Shown: one piece after another, positions 1-11,699 of the stretch
Layout of the letters: every line of letters begins with the position of its first letter
Numbering within the stretch: position 1 is the first letter of the stretch
DNA from: Diprion similis
Taxonomy: Eukaryota; Arthropoda; Insecta; Hymenoptera; Diprionidae
Assembly (NCBI RefSeq): GCF_021155765.1
Contig: NC_060110.1
Location: 4,278,001-4,342,000 of the forward strand
Direction of reading: 5' to 3'
Length of the DNA stretch: 64,000 nucleotides
The notes under the pieces: model-generated
What the model was told of the DNA's origin: nothing
The model's database searches: none
The model's input: the letters and a program-made list of their open reading frames with translations, nothing else
Made by a program: the position numbers and the translations under genes

Positions 1-1044
1 TTTCTGCCATATACACTCTTGGAAAATTAAACTTTCAAAGCAAAAATCAGATTCAAGTTTTGGTTATTATGTGTGACTCGGTACTTAATTCGTACATCAA
101 TATTGTCGTAACGTCAGTCTCAGTTCTTACCAATTTTTTTTTTGTTTTGTTTTTTGTTTTTCACACTAAACATTGATACTAAACACGAAATATATGATAT
201 AAACTCGAATCTATTGAAAAACACTAGAATTTAAGAGAGCTAATTAATTTTAACGTATTGATCATAAAACGTTTTCTTCAATTGTTAAAAAAACATTTCT
301 TCAGCCATACGTTATCGCCATGTTTATGTATAAACACATCCTTTTTCTTTTTTCTTTGGATAAATCTTCTGAAATGCTAACACTTTTATAAAATTATAGG
401 AATTTAATTATACTGTACGCTTTCGTTTGAACAAAGTTTGAATTGGAAGGTGAATTTAGTCTCTAGCCGGCGAATCGTTCAGGAATAAAGATGTTTAAAA
501 ACGAATTTTTTAATATTTTTACTATCATGGTTGAATAATTATGATTTCATTCAACGTTCATTATATCTATTGATTCAATTTATTTTTGGATTCTCTATCA
601 AAACGAATCTCAAAGTTTGCCTCTAATGATAATATAAATAAACACCCGTTATATTTCATGTAATTCTTAAATGCAGGTCAACTTCCGGTAGTAAATAATA
701 AAAATTTGTAGAAAAAAAATGTTTCAGTTCATGTGACAAATATTGTAGAAATACGAAACTGTAAACTTGTTTTCGTAATTTTAACGAGTTACGTGATGAT
801 GAGTCTGTATCAGCATCTGAGGAACTTAAGTTAAACTATGTCTTAAAACAAGTCGATCTGAAAAAACGTGGAAGATAATTTAATAATTTCAATTGATAAC
901 TTACTTTATTGGAAAACAAAACTAGGTACCCATAAAATATACTGTCTGCACTATAGACTCACTACTTTAAATATAGTTCAGATCTCTACGGTAATATCTA
1001 TTTGAATAATTAATAGTAACATGAATTTTCAGCTGCAGTAAAAG
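1..1044. other. Downstream flank, no gene seen
   Basis: AT-rich sequence beyond the stop codon of the long cysteine-rich isoform. I see no exon, repeat array or clear polyadenylation site that can be assigned with confidence. Confidence 0.5.
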
Positions 1045-4000
1045 CTAATCGAAGTTGGCGTGAACAGTGACGTCACACTCGCTATCGGGGAGTCGTTGGC
1101 ATGTGGGAATTGGCGGTACTTCGCAGACGCACTTTAGGCAAACTGAGCTGTAGTCTGTTCCCGAGTTCAGTTCATCTCCAACTTTCATTGTTAAGTTTCC
1201 AAATTTACAGGTGAAATCTAAAAACAAAATTTTTATCGAGATATTATTCGGTTAGATTTCAGATTTATGGAAGTTCATGAATAATACAAATTGTAATTTT
1301 GTGACTGAATATTTTATAATCAACGTGTCAATATATAGTTAGGTTTTTTTCAAAAATCGATTCAACAAATAATCCTCGATTAAATACCCTCATTGGAAAA
1401 TGGAATTAAAAATTCAAGAATCAGAGCACAGTTTGTATATGTTACTAATTTTTTTTTTCAATCTATAAATTTACCTCCGTCCGTGGAGTTTGAAACTCCA
1501 GTAGTTACAGTTGCATGTTCAGGTGTTATTACCGTATCATTTTTGTTTTCTGAAATATCAAAAATCGTTATTTTCATCGTTACGTGTAATTGTGTAGGTA
1601 CTTACGTACTAATTGATACGGATTGATGAGGATTAGTTGCGACTCATATCGTGAAATTATGCAAACATATTAAAATAAGCTGCAAAAACAGATTTTTGCG
1701 ATACTTTTCATCGCCGCGAAAACTTAGGTCTGTCGATCTGTCCGAGAAAAATTCCGCGATGATCTCAAAAACGGCCAAATGAAAAATCTAAAACCGACGG
1801 GACTTGGCTACCGAATGAACAAGAGTTGAAAGAAAAATTAGAAATTAAAAATTTTCTTTTCATTCTTTCAAAATAGATGTATAAACTGGGAAAACATAAT
1901 CGTTTATTTAAAAAAAGGTAATAAACAGGAAAAATTATAGGTTTGTCGGTAGAACATTGAAAATCGATTTATTTCCAGAAGAACCGGAAGCTCAAATTAA
2001 ACGTGATATGGTAATTTTTTATTCTCATCATTTGGTTGTGAAATCCGGCAGACACATTTTTTAAAACTTGTTTTTCAGATTCTAGAGGTTCGAAAAGGTA
2101 GAGATTTGTTGAAATTAAAAAAAGTGATTTTCAACCGAATCCAACACTTTTCTTATACCACGAAAGGTGATGAAAAGTGAAAAATAGTGTTACAAAAAAT
2201 TTGCTACAAAGTTTATATTGAAATTGAAAATCTTTTTTTCATACTTACGACACCTAGAAAATAAATTACAGTCTGTAGCTGGGTTTTGCGAAGCGTAAAA
2301 TGCTGGGGCGCATTTATTAAATATATCATCAGCGTGACGTAGTTCTACTTTACAAGAAAATGGTTCCGGCTGTTTACAAAATGGCGTGATATTTTCTCCT
2401 GAAATAAAAATAAATCGTTATTACAGAATTTTTACATCGGACGCTGAGTGGCCACAAATTATCTTCTAAAATTAAGATTTGATCTTACCTCTTGGACCCA
2501 ACAAGGAATAATGTTAAACGACTGACAATGAGATCAATTCAGTGAAATAATTATGCGAATAACATTGCAATACAAAATTAATAAGTGTTCTATAAATCTA
2601 GAAAGAGGGTAAATACTGCCAATAATATCTACAGTTATAGTTTCCATTCATTAATACTGAATAAGCCACCCTTATTAAACACGTTTATTTTTTATATCAG
2701 GTCAATGAAACAAAATTTGAGTTGAATCGTTTTACGAACCTCTGTATCCCTCCATACAAATACAATCTAGTGTCGGATCTGATTTTGGTGTGAAATGTTG
2801 ACCATCCAAGTATGTTTGTCCGTCAACTACACATTGTGGGATATCGGAATCCTTTTCAGCTACAAAAAAGTAATCATTACGGTCAACTCGCTATGTAAAA
2901 CAATTACCCGATACCTGTGGGTTTGGTATATAAAAACGTACGATTTTCTACAGTTTTCTGGTATATCAAAAATCGACGGTTTCAGGAGCTTGAGCTCTAT
3001 AAATAATTTTTTTACGTCATGGGCATTGAAAAGTCCACTTTTTGTGGCAGTTTTCGTTCCGTAAAGTGACGCTTTATACGGCAGCGAACAAAGTTTCGGA
3101 ATAAAGTCTTTATTCCGCAGTTTTGATGCGCAGTTCAAAGTGCGCATCCCAAACTGGCGAATAAAGTAGCTTCGTCGAACAGATCGCGACATAACCTCAC
3201 TCTTCGTTTTGCTTTTCAATGCCCGTACCGTAAAAAATATTGTACGTGGCATGCCCGTAAACCGTTTTTTGGCTCGGATAATTTCAGTAATCGCTTCCGG
3301 CTCGCTTCCGGCTCGCCTTGAGCTCGTCCTGAAATCTTTATCCTTGCCAAAAAACGGGCGGTTTACGGGCATGCCACATAAATAGCTATTACGTAGACAG
3401 ACTCTAATATGGTTTAAAAGTACTAAATTCTTTGAAGATCCTATGAAACTACTTTCACATTTTCACTAATTTCAAGAGATCTAACTAGTTAAAAATTCCG
3501 TCGGTTTAATGCCGACATAATTTCAGAAAATATTATAATTTTTATTTGATTTTCGTGTATATCAAGTTTATCCAGAGTGTATCAAAAAGGACTGGACCTC
3601 TAAATATCACGAACAAACAACGTTTTACCAAAGATTACTGGCAATAAAATATTCAGGACTTAAGATTAGATATCAATTCTTAACATTACGTCTCAAGTCA
3701 CCTTCCTTAAAATTATTGCCATTCAATATATTTAGGGCAAGTGTGCATTTCCATGTGACCTGAATGGAATTACAAAGCTGTAACGCAAGAAGGGATAATC
3801 ACCCAACGACAGTTCTGCTACATCTAGCGGTGATTCTCGAAAAGTTTCTCGACAATCTCTCAAAGGTTCAAACATCTTCGTGACATATCATCTAGATACC
3901 TTCTGCTAATTGTATGGTTTTCTATAATGTGAATGGTTTTTGTAGAGTCAAGTGTATGGACACACCTGAGGTACTTCGTGCTCGTAAACTTTATACGTCT

Positions 4001-6473
4001 AACTTTTTGATTGTGTTCGCATCGGTATCGACGTTGTGTGTTTCGAAAATATCTACTCACGGCATACTTGAGGTCCGGGACAGCATTGATCATGCGAGTG
4101 TTTTAGATAACATCCGGGTGCCCCTCTATTGAAACAATCGACTATGGCACAACTGAACTTTGCTCTGTAAGAATGGTATTAGTGAGATAAATATCAAATA
4201 TCATGAAACTAGTAAAAATAAATAGTTTGTGAATCGATCACTTTATTAACTATATATAGTAATCGGTTTGATTATGCGATTCTACTAACGGGCCTTGCCA
4301 GCCTGGCGAGCAGAAACAACCAATATCACACGGGCTTGCATCTTCTTCTCTGAGTTTTTCACCCACGTTGTATTCGCGTCCCTTATAATAGCATTTATCT
4401 ATGGATCTTCCTTCGAGATGTTGACAGTTGTATCTGATGGGGCAGCAACTGTCGTTACTGCCATAGATCGGTACGCAATTTAAATCCTCGTAATATTTGA
4501 GTGGACCTTTACACTTCGATTTATCACACACTGAAATGAACACATTTTTTAATCACTACGAAACAGGCTTTCGGGCCTACAAAAACACTTCACATCAGAA
4601 CATCTGTATGTGAAAAAAATTATGCTACGGATTGCATCATACATGAGCTTAATATTTTGAGCATCAGTGTCCACTAGTTTTCCACAGCTGCAAATTTTTT
4701 GGCAAATAGTTGTTCCGCCATAAAATATCCTTACCTATTCATAGTGCAAGTAAAGTGAAAAGGTATGATGTACGTTAAATGGCGAAATTCTTGAACTAAT
4801 TTAGGGAGTGATCCGATAATTATTACCCAAGCCTATTTTAAAGGAGCCATTTTAAATCGAAGGATAAGGCCTCTGTAGAAATTTAAATAAATATTCTCTT
4901 TACAATATATGCTTAGAAAGTTAGATTTTCGAAGTATGTGGAGCGTGCGTGAAATGCCCCATTTCTGAAGAGTGCGGCAAACAGACGCTGACGCATGCGC
5001 TTCACTGAAATTTTCAATTTTACACCCTAGGACTTTCTTGGCGCGTGTGCACTTACGCACCGCCAGTGACATCATTGGGCTGACGTCATCCTGAAGTTTG
5101 CGTATTTAGCTTATACTTAAAGCCTGCTTCAAATGTCGGGTGTATAAATTACGTCTTATCGAAACCTTATACTGTTTTTATGCCTCGTCTCTACAATTAC
5201 TCTATCGTAACAAGTTTTTTATCATTAATACTAGTTAAAAAAAACTAGATACCAGACAAGTTTCAAGATAAATGAAATATAACAAACGTGTAGCCTGAAT
5301 CTATATGCTTATTATTACGTTGTGCAACATGCCTCCCACGGACGACCCCAACAACGTTCTTTACATTTCTCACTCGGTTCAAGTAACTAATTCTAAGAAT
5401 ATCAAAGTGAATAATATCTGACATGCGGCTCAAGCTGGAAATTTCACACTCATCGGAAATCACCCACTTTCCGCACTAGTAACGCAATATTTTATTTCAC
5501 GTGTAAATTTCTTTGGACAAGTTTGAGGAGGTTCAATAGCTTTTCCGCTGCTGGAAAAGACGCCGGTTTTAGGCTCACAATCAGTCAGCCTTTCCCGCCA
5601 GCCACACTAAGCTCTGCGGAATCTGAGAACTGACACATTTGCTATATCTAATTGTGTTGATTACACACAAACGACGCAGCAATAAAGCGATTCAATTTTT
5701 TTGTGCGACTTTCTGAATATATTCTCTGTAGTCTCGATAGTTATTTGTTGAACCATCGTTTTTTAACAGATTATTTTCAATTAAAAACGCAACATTTTCA
5801 TGCGATCTTCGTAAGAACCGATTCGTAAGAATTTGATTCTTTCGTATTATGATGCGACTGGTGTAGATGAAAATTCTTAAATAATTCAGGCATGTCTCTA
5901 CAGTCCTGGGGAATATTGTGAAAATATTTAGAAATTTTCTCTACGTTGCCATGAAACTGATGAATCTCCTGAATCGAGTATTTTTAATAACTTCAATTTC
6001 TAACTTCACTATCGTTCACGTTTCTATCTGTGGTATACATCATGGGTCAAGGATGGTTAATCGTAGGTCGTTATCGTTATTTATTTATAATCGAACTTCC
6101 ACGGTTGCGGGTAAACTGATGAAAAAAACACTTTGCCTTGATTTTTTTATAGAATAGCAAGATTACGTGATTGCACTATAGCGCGCTAGCTGTGGCATTG
6201 CAGGGGGAGATACGAGAGATTTTTATAATAATGCGGATAGATATACGCTCAGATCACACGAAGGAATTTCATCAATTTTATCAAACATGTTAAAACAATT
6301 TGAAAATTACACAGAATGTTGTTACGGTAAATAATCATTATTATTACACTACGACCTCGATTTTGTACACTCCGCCGAAGCAGTATTTGCACCTATGCTC
6401 CGGCCGCTGTCACCAGCAGTGCCGTACAATGAAGCGCGCAACTACACCCCTGTCTTTGGATCGTATATTTTGC

Positions 6474-6516
<43 letters not shown>

Positions 6517-8029
6517 AGTTATAGGGGGTCAATTTTTGACCCTAGATAACTTTTGAAAGAGTAGATTTATCAAAAAATGACAAGAGATCTTTTTTCTAGA
6601 GCGTTCAATTTGGCACCAAAATATGTCTATGAATTTTCTGTACGACGCGTTATTGGCTAGTCATAAAAATCAGAAAGAGCAAAATTCATTTTTTTCCGTG
6701 TTATTCTTATGGAAAATAGAAAAGTGCGATGAGAAGCATCTTAATATTAATATTAAGAGCTCAAATTTTTACAGGCTTACTTTTATACGTAAATAAAACT
6801 TTTAAGCCTGTTTCTGCAAAAAAAAAAAAATATTTTTTTGATTTTTTTCTTGGAAACAGACTTGAAAGTTTCATTTGGATATATGAAAACTCCAGTTAAA
6901 ATTTGGAATTTTAATATTAATATTAAGGGGTGGCGCATCGCGCTTTTCGATTTTCCATAAGAATAACATGGGAATATTTTTTTTTTGCCTCTTCCGATTT
7001 TTATAACAAACTAACGAAGCATGGTACAAAAAATCCGAATACATATTTTTTTAGGAAATTGAATGCTCTTCAAAAAAGGTCTGTATACAAAATTTCGTAG
7101 AACAAGCTATATCAAAGATACAGCCCGTCAAACCCATCAAACGTTAAATTACGGAAAGTGCTCGAAGCGAGGGGGAAAAAAACTATTCAGATTTTCACGG
7201 AACTTAGTACTCGGGGATTTTTGGGGTCGCTGATTATGATTCCGCCTTCAAAATTTTGAAATTCCAAATTCGAATTTTTATTTTGAGTTTATTTCATTAT
7301 GAATTTTAAAATGTTATGGACGAAATCGTAATTAGCGACCCCAAAAAATCCCGAGTCCTAAATTTCATGCAATTTTTCTGAATTTATGCATTTTTGTCCG
7401 CCGTTTTGGATTTGCCATTTGGAATTTTTTAAATTTAGATTTTGTATTATTCAAAATTGTAGATTTTTCGTGTGGTTTTTGCATACGTAAGAAACCAATC
7501 TTTCAATACCCTGGATACTATATTAATTCTAAATTAGTGAAAAAATATATTCCATGAAGAGTTATGTTCTACGTTTTACAATTCTTTTTTGAATACGTTA
7601 CGTATTTACCATCTATGACTAACAAAAGTAGCGCCATGAATTTCACGGATTGCATCTCGTAACATAACACAATTCCAGTCCATATTGTCAGCCATTAAAA
7701 TTGATCTGATCCACTACATGTGTAATTCAGCAGTCACGTATACTTTGTCTCCTTAATCATTTTTTCGTGGACACTATCACGATTTCTGCTTTGTATAATT
7801 TTCCTCGAAAAACAAGAATAGAATAAAAATGGCAAGAAACGCGAGTAACCAAGACGTGTACAAAAGTTGGTGATCGTTCGCGATCGTCACTCCTATTTAT
7901 AAATTCATATCACTTTGGTTAGTCACAAAATTCAGGGTATCATCACTTACCTCCATCGACAGAAATATCATTGAATATGATAAACACATATAAGTAAATT
8001 ATAGTATAGCCATATCGCAGGTTGACCAT
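1045..8029 (-). CDS. Secreted cysteine-rich protein, VWC-like (long isoform)
   Basis: Predicted exons, in transcription order, are 7951-8029, 2740-2859, 2249-2398 and 1045-1217. All junctions are phase 1, and together they give 173 aa. Residues 1-26 form a signal peptide (MVNLRYGYTIIYLYVFIIF...), followed by about 14 cysteines. The middle exon has the CVVDGQTYLDGQHF...CIC pattern of a von Willebrand type C-like module; the last exon has CLKCVC and CQRLPDSEC. N-glycosylation sequons occur at NIT and NLT. Donors (gtaagt, gttcgt, gtaagt) and acceptors (ttttttgtag, atttcag, gttttag) are reasonable, and the matching phases are the strongest support. A TATA box lies about 75 nt upstream of the ATG. 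The role is unknown; extracellular ligand binding is only a family-level guess. It is equally possible that exons 2740-1045 belong to a separate neighbouring gene whose first exon I did not find. Confidence 0.6.
1900..2190 (+). repeat. Dispersed repeat, copy 1 (partner at 62.6-63.0 kb)
   Basis: The stretch runs through 'ataggtttgtcggtagaaca', 'agaaccggaag', 'cagattcta.aggtt' and 'aaaagtgattttc' and ends near 'ggtgatgaaaagtgaaaa'. The same ordered landmarks recur at 62640-62990 in the same orientation, where there is an extra internal segment. It lies in an intron or flank of the cysteine-rich gene. No TIR or ORF was recognised. Confidence 0.6.
3018..3380. repeat. Inverted-repeat element
   Basis: Two nested inverted repeats are visible. 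'gggcattgaaaag' (3020-3032) pairs with 'cttttcaatgccc' (about 3212-3224). 'gtggcatgcccgtaaaccg' (about 3246) pairs with 'cggtttacgggcatgccac' (about 3358-3377). A purine/pyrimidine-balanced 'cttccggctcg' tandem lies between the outer arms. It looks like MITE debris in an intron of the cysteine-rich gene. Confidence 0.5.
4242..4247 (-). terminator. Polyadenylation signal AATAAA
   Basis: AATAAA lies on the minus strand, 3 nt after the TAG of the exon at 4250-4530. It supports that exon being terminal with a very short 3' UTR. Confidence 0.5.
4250..4530 (-). CDS. Alternative self-terminating cysteine-rich exon
   Basis: This exon starts after a tttcag acceptor in phase 1, so it fits the same signal-peptide exon (7951-8029) and gives a 119-aa secreted product. 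It carries about 10 cysteines, including CDKSKCKGP, a CC pair (SNDSCCPIRYNC) and CDIGCFC, an arrangement like insect single- or double-VWC proteins. The reading frame ends in TAG at 4250-4252 and a polyadenylation signal follows within a few bases (4242-4247), so this looks like a true last exon. No strong phase-1 donor is visible inside it that would let it join the exon at 2859. It is therefore either an alternative 3' end or the second exon of a two-exon gene, with the downstream exons forming a tandem relative. Confidence 0.65.
4900..5065 (-). repeat. GCGCATGCG-bearing module, copy A
   Basis: Read on the minus strand it contains gtgcacacgcgcc, then a 'ctagggtgtaaaattgaaaa' core, then gcgcatgcg, followed by an ATG...TTTCACGCACGC stretch. 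The same order appears at about 37925-38110 (minus) and 59490-59660 (plus). Confidence 0.55.
6478..6512. repeat. (TA)n microsatellite
   Basis: Uninterrupted TA dinucleotides, about 17 units, immediately beside the palindromic element that starts near 6525. Confidence 0.9.
6525..7135. repeat. Imperfect 600-bp palindrome
   Basis: The two halves read as diverged inverted copies. 'ttattcttatggaaaat' near 6700 pairs with 'attttccataagaataa' near 6950. 'ttaatattaatattaa' occurs on both sides. 'gcgttcaattt' (6600) pairs with 'aaattgaatgctct' (7055). The left arm start also recurs near 51788 (taacttttgaaagagt...tatcaaaaaat), showing that it is a dispersed family. Confidence 0.6.
7185..7385. repeat. 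Short inverted-repeat element
   Basis: 'actcggggatttttggggtcg' at 7207 pairs with 'cgaccccaaaaaatcccgagt' at about 7337-7357, and the similarity continues inward ('ctgattatgatt' / 'aatcgtaatta') and outward. The AT-rich centre has no ORF. Confidence 0.6.
7951..8029 (-). CDS. Signal-peptide first exon of the cysteine-rich gene
   Basis: ATG at 8029-8027 opens 26 codons plus one base, ending at a consensus gtaagt donor. The encoded stretch is strongly hydrophobic (YTIIYLYVFIIF) and ends with small and acidic residues suited to signal cleavage. It is phase-compatible with both the 4530 and the 2859 exons. Confidence 0.75.
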
Positions 8030-8102
8030 CGTAATTGCTTGGCAAGAAAATTTTCACACGCTCTGCGTAAGATTATATTACTTAACTGTGGAACTTTGTC
8101 TG

Positions 8103-8109
8103 TTATATA
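8103..8109 (-). promoter_or_regulatory. TATA box of the cysteine-rich gene
   Basis: On the minus strand the sequence reads CTATATAAC, about 75 nt upstream of the signal-peptide ATG. That leaves room for a start site and a short leader. Confidence 0.5.
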
Positions 8110-8839
8110 GCCTGCGAACATTCTACCGAAGTAGAGGATAATAAAAATATAGCTTTGAAGTGGGGATAACGATTTCTCGTTAATAAGAGAAGAATTATGG
8201 ACGTCTACACTGTAAAGTGACTAATCGAGTACATTACTGGCTATAGATAACACGGACAAAAATAATTATTACCAATGGGGCGTTCCATTCTAAGTTGATC
8301 GTTTTAAAAAATTTTGTAGCCAAATTCGTAGCTTCGTTCTTGCACAGTTCGATGAGGAAATTTCCTTTTACTTCTGATGTCACGAAATATATTATACAGG
8401 TTAGCGGGGCCTTAACTCAATTAGCGACAAACTGTGAAGGTTGTTTTAATTAAAATCTTGTGAAAGAGTCATCGAAATTCGAAATGTTGACGTTCACAAC
8501 CAGCGGCTGATCTGACGGTTATTGACCTATTTGATATCCAACGGACATTTAAAGGCAATACAGAGCTGTAATCAAATCACAATTAGTGTATCTATAAGCT
8601 ACCACAAGTTTATTTTAGGCCAAAGTTCGAGTTCGCCGGTTTAGTATCGTGAACGATAATTTTTTGGTCGATAATGCAAACTCGAAATTATTCAACATTA
8701 TTTCCCGCCAAAGTATTTATACCAATAGGATAAATTTTTAATAAAATACTCGATCAATATCTATCCATTTTCGAGGAACTTAGATTATAATACGTATCAA
8801 ATCTGAATTTTATACATATACTATACAGACGGCTATTTA

Positions 8840-9480
8840 ACGATATCCCCCAAACAGAGTAGAAGGTCAGTCGTGAGCGCGAGTGAAAGTATTTGTTAAG
8901 TCAAGTTGTCAATATGTATAGATTTGAAGTCTGAAAAAATTAGCCGGAATCGAAAATCATTAATGAATATTACCGTACAAAAAATAACAGCTTAAGGTGA
9001 TGAAATTCCATACTTAAAGTAGCTTTTTCTGCGACAGTAGTCAGTAGACAGTAGTGGTAGAATGAATGAAAAAAGTAGAATTGAAATAAGATCTATCACT
9101 GCATAAATTTTTACAATCAAAAGTCTTTAAGGAAGTCGGAACGTTTCTGTGTACCACAGAATTCTTCTTATTTCTTCTCATTTTCCAATACTTATTAGCA
9201 CTCTTCAGTTTTCAATTTCCTCGATCATTTTCTGTTCTACCGACCGCTTATCTCGCGCCCTCCCTCTAAACCGTGTTATAGTTCTCAACGTCCGTCTAAA
9301 TTCTTCTATCGATCGTCATAAGCGGACGCTCTCGCTCCCGTTCATCGAGTATATAAAAATGCTCTCGTCTGGATCGACCAGTTCTCGATCAGATTCGAGA
9401 GAGCAATCAAACAAATTAGAGTCAGCCTGTCTATCGTTTACGAGTGTGTCTGAAGAGTCAAATTAGCAATCTCTCATCCA
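8840..9480 (+). promoter_or_regulatory. TATA/initiator core promoter without an obvious gene
   Basis: TATATAAAAA spans 9350-9359 and a CCAGTTC initiator-like site has its A at 9380, a canonical spacing of about 30 nt. A GAGA-type 'gctctcgctc' lies just upstream of the TATA. A second initiator-like 'ggtcagtcgtgag' sits near 8866. Downstream I find no convincing protein: the longest plus frames (9149-9466, 9444-9788) are low-complexity or unrecognised. The transcript could be non-coding, or its coding exons could be missed. Confidence 0.35.
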
Positions 9481-10298
9481 CACTTCACTGTCGATCAATT
9501 CATTCACTGTGTTGTATAAAGTACCATAGATACGGTTTTGATTTGCATTCGACGGTTATCACTCAGCGAATTTTGTTTTATTTGGGTGCTTCCAGGCTAG
9601 AAACTTCTTTTTGCAGGGACTCGGTTGGTTCTCAACTTTGTTGGGTATCCGCTGGTTTACTCTGGGCCTCAAAGTTCCTTTGTAAATATCTAGAAGCATC
9701 GATAAACTGTTATATATCCAATTTTTTCTCAACCTTGCTGACTACCTTTGGTTTTCTCTCACAATCAGCCTCAAGATCTATACTCTGACGGGTATCTAGA
9801 AGATTTATATTATGGTCTTACAGTTACTTCTCAACAGTTTCTAGAGCCAACTCTCACTTGAATCTCTAAACTAAATCTTCGTGCTATTTTAAACAAAATG
9901 TGAGTTTTTTGGAAGTAGGTACAAGTGGTATAACTGATATCTCAGCATGTATGAATATTCTTCATGTACCCAGATTTCTAGATGCGATGGTCAGTTTCTT
10001 TCAAAAAACCTCACCGCAATTTCTGCTGTTTCCAAACCGTCGCTCAAGTTATAGCAACCGAATCAAGCTTTCAGATGGGACAAAGATGAGATAAAAGCAC
10101 TTGAAGTTCTCGAGTGCGCGTCAATCAATACCTCGACCTGTGTCACAAAAGTTTAACTCGAAAAGAGAAACTAAATTTTAGATACGTTGATCTACGATCA
10201 GGGATAACGCGGGCAAAACATTAATGGGCCAACAAGAAACTAGGGAAATTTCAAATGATAACTTGAGAGTTACGAGTGCTATCGAAGGTCACCTTTAA

Positions 10299-11078
10299 GG
10301 TGCTTATAAAGACTCGTTGTACACCTTGAAAATGCGAGGATGCAAAATTCCTATACCGCTTAAACAATCAGAGTAAAACTTGGACAGTTAATGCCTTATT
10401 TTGGCAAAAAGTGGAGCGTCTTTTTACTTTTTAAAAATTTGGAAAAAAATTTTACAGATTGGTTACCACCCACAGAAATGGGCAAAATTTTCAAAGTTGC
10501 ACTGAATGGATCGAACTATCCGGTATGATGCCACTCGGCGGTGATGAAACACACATTTTGAGCCCAGTCCCATGAGATTTTATGGTGAAGTGACGAAATG
10601 GCAGTTGATCTGATTTTCGATTACGAAGAACACCGAAATCTCATTTTGGTGACATTTGTCGGTAATTTTTTACCGACACTACACGCATACATTATCGGCA
10701 TGCGCGTAATGTCGGTAACAAATGTCGCCAAAATGAGATTTCGGTGTTCTGCGTAATCGAAAATCAGATCAACTGCCATTTCGTCACTTCACCATCAAAT
10801 CTCATGGGACTGGGCTCAAAATGTGTGTTTCATCACCGCCGAGCGGCGTCATACCGGATAGTTCGATCCATTCAGTGCAACTTTGAAAATTTTGCCGATT
10901 TCTGTGGGTGGTAACCAATCTGTAAATTTTTTTTCCAAATTTTGAAAAAGTAAAAAGACGCTCCACTTTTTTCTAAAATAAGGCATTAACTGTCCAAGTT
11001 TTACTCTGATTGTTTAAGCGGTGTAGGAATTTTGCATCCTCGCATTTTCGAGGTGTACAACGAGTCTTTATAAGCACC
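10299..11078. mobile_element. 780-bp fold-back element, copy 1 (TTAA-flanked)
   Basis: A near-perfect palindrome of about 370-bp arms starts GGTGCTTATAAAGAC and ends GTCTTTATAAGCACC. TTAA lies immediately outside both ends (10295-10298 and 11079-11082). The centre contains small hairpins around 'tcggtaattttttaccga' and 'ggcatgcgcgtaatg'. No transposase is encoded; the short ORFs are shadows of the arms. TTAA duplication is characteristic of piggyBac-type transposition, but the terminal bases are not a piggyBac match I recognise. Copy 2 at 27959-28738 has exactly the same length. Confidence 0.85.
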
Positions 11079-11699
11079 TTAATGCAAAAACTAGAGTCCA
11101 CAATCAGTAATGCGTGCAAACGATGTGGAAAGGATGAGCACGCTTCGATAACCCCAAGAGTCATCAAGGCGTGGAAAATATGATCGCCAAATTATCTGAA
11201 TACTTACTTATTTTTGTAACTCATGTTCTGATTCAAACAATGAGAGAACTCTTCAAAATATCAGCACCATTTGTTGTTTTACATTCGCATTAACTCGCGA
11301 TGTGCTGTTCGTGCAAAATTTCAGATCAACGGTCGTCTTTCACACCCCAAGAGGTTGGTGAGTCAGGAATATATCGGCACTTTTTCGCTTATATTACAAC
11401 AAGATAATCGAACATTAAAGATTCATCAAATTCATCAGATGTTCGTGACCTGTGAAGATTTTCCTCAAAATACAAGACGGAATTATAACCCAGAATTCAG
11501 ATATCGCCTTTTCATTTCAAATCACTTTAAAGTGATCACAAATCTAACACAGATTCCTTCGACTTCATTCCACGTAACCGTATTTTGTCAATTGTTGAAA
11601 AGACTGTTCTCTACAATTTTTTGTGTGTGAAGTTGTTATCGGTAAATATTTACTTTTTCAAGATTAAACTGATATCAATTTCGAATAAAAAACAGCAAC

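Noticed and set aside
2485..2517. Possible 33-nt micro-exon between exons of the cysteine-rich gene
   Set aside because: It has AG and gtaaga boundaries, but in the required phase 1 it gives an immediate TAA stop.
2860..3372. 170-aa minus-strand ORF
   Set aside because: It overlaps inverted repeats, lacks a recognisable domain, and its C-terminal part lies beside a better-supported exon read in another frame.
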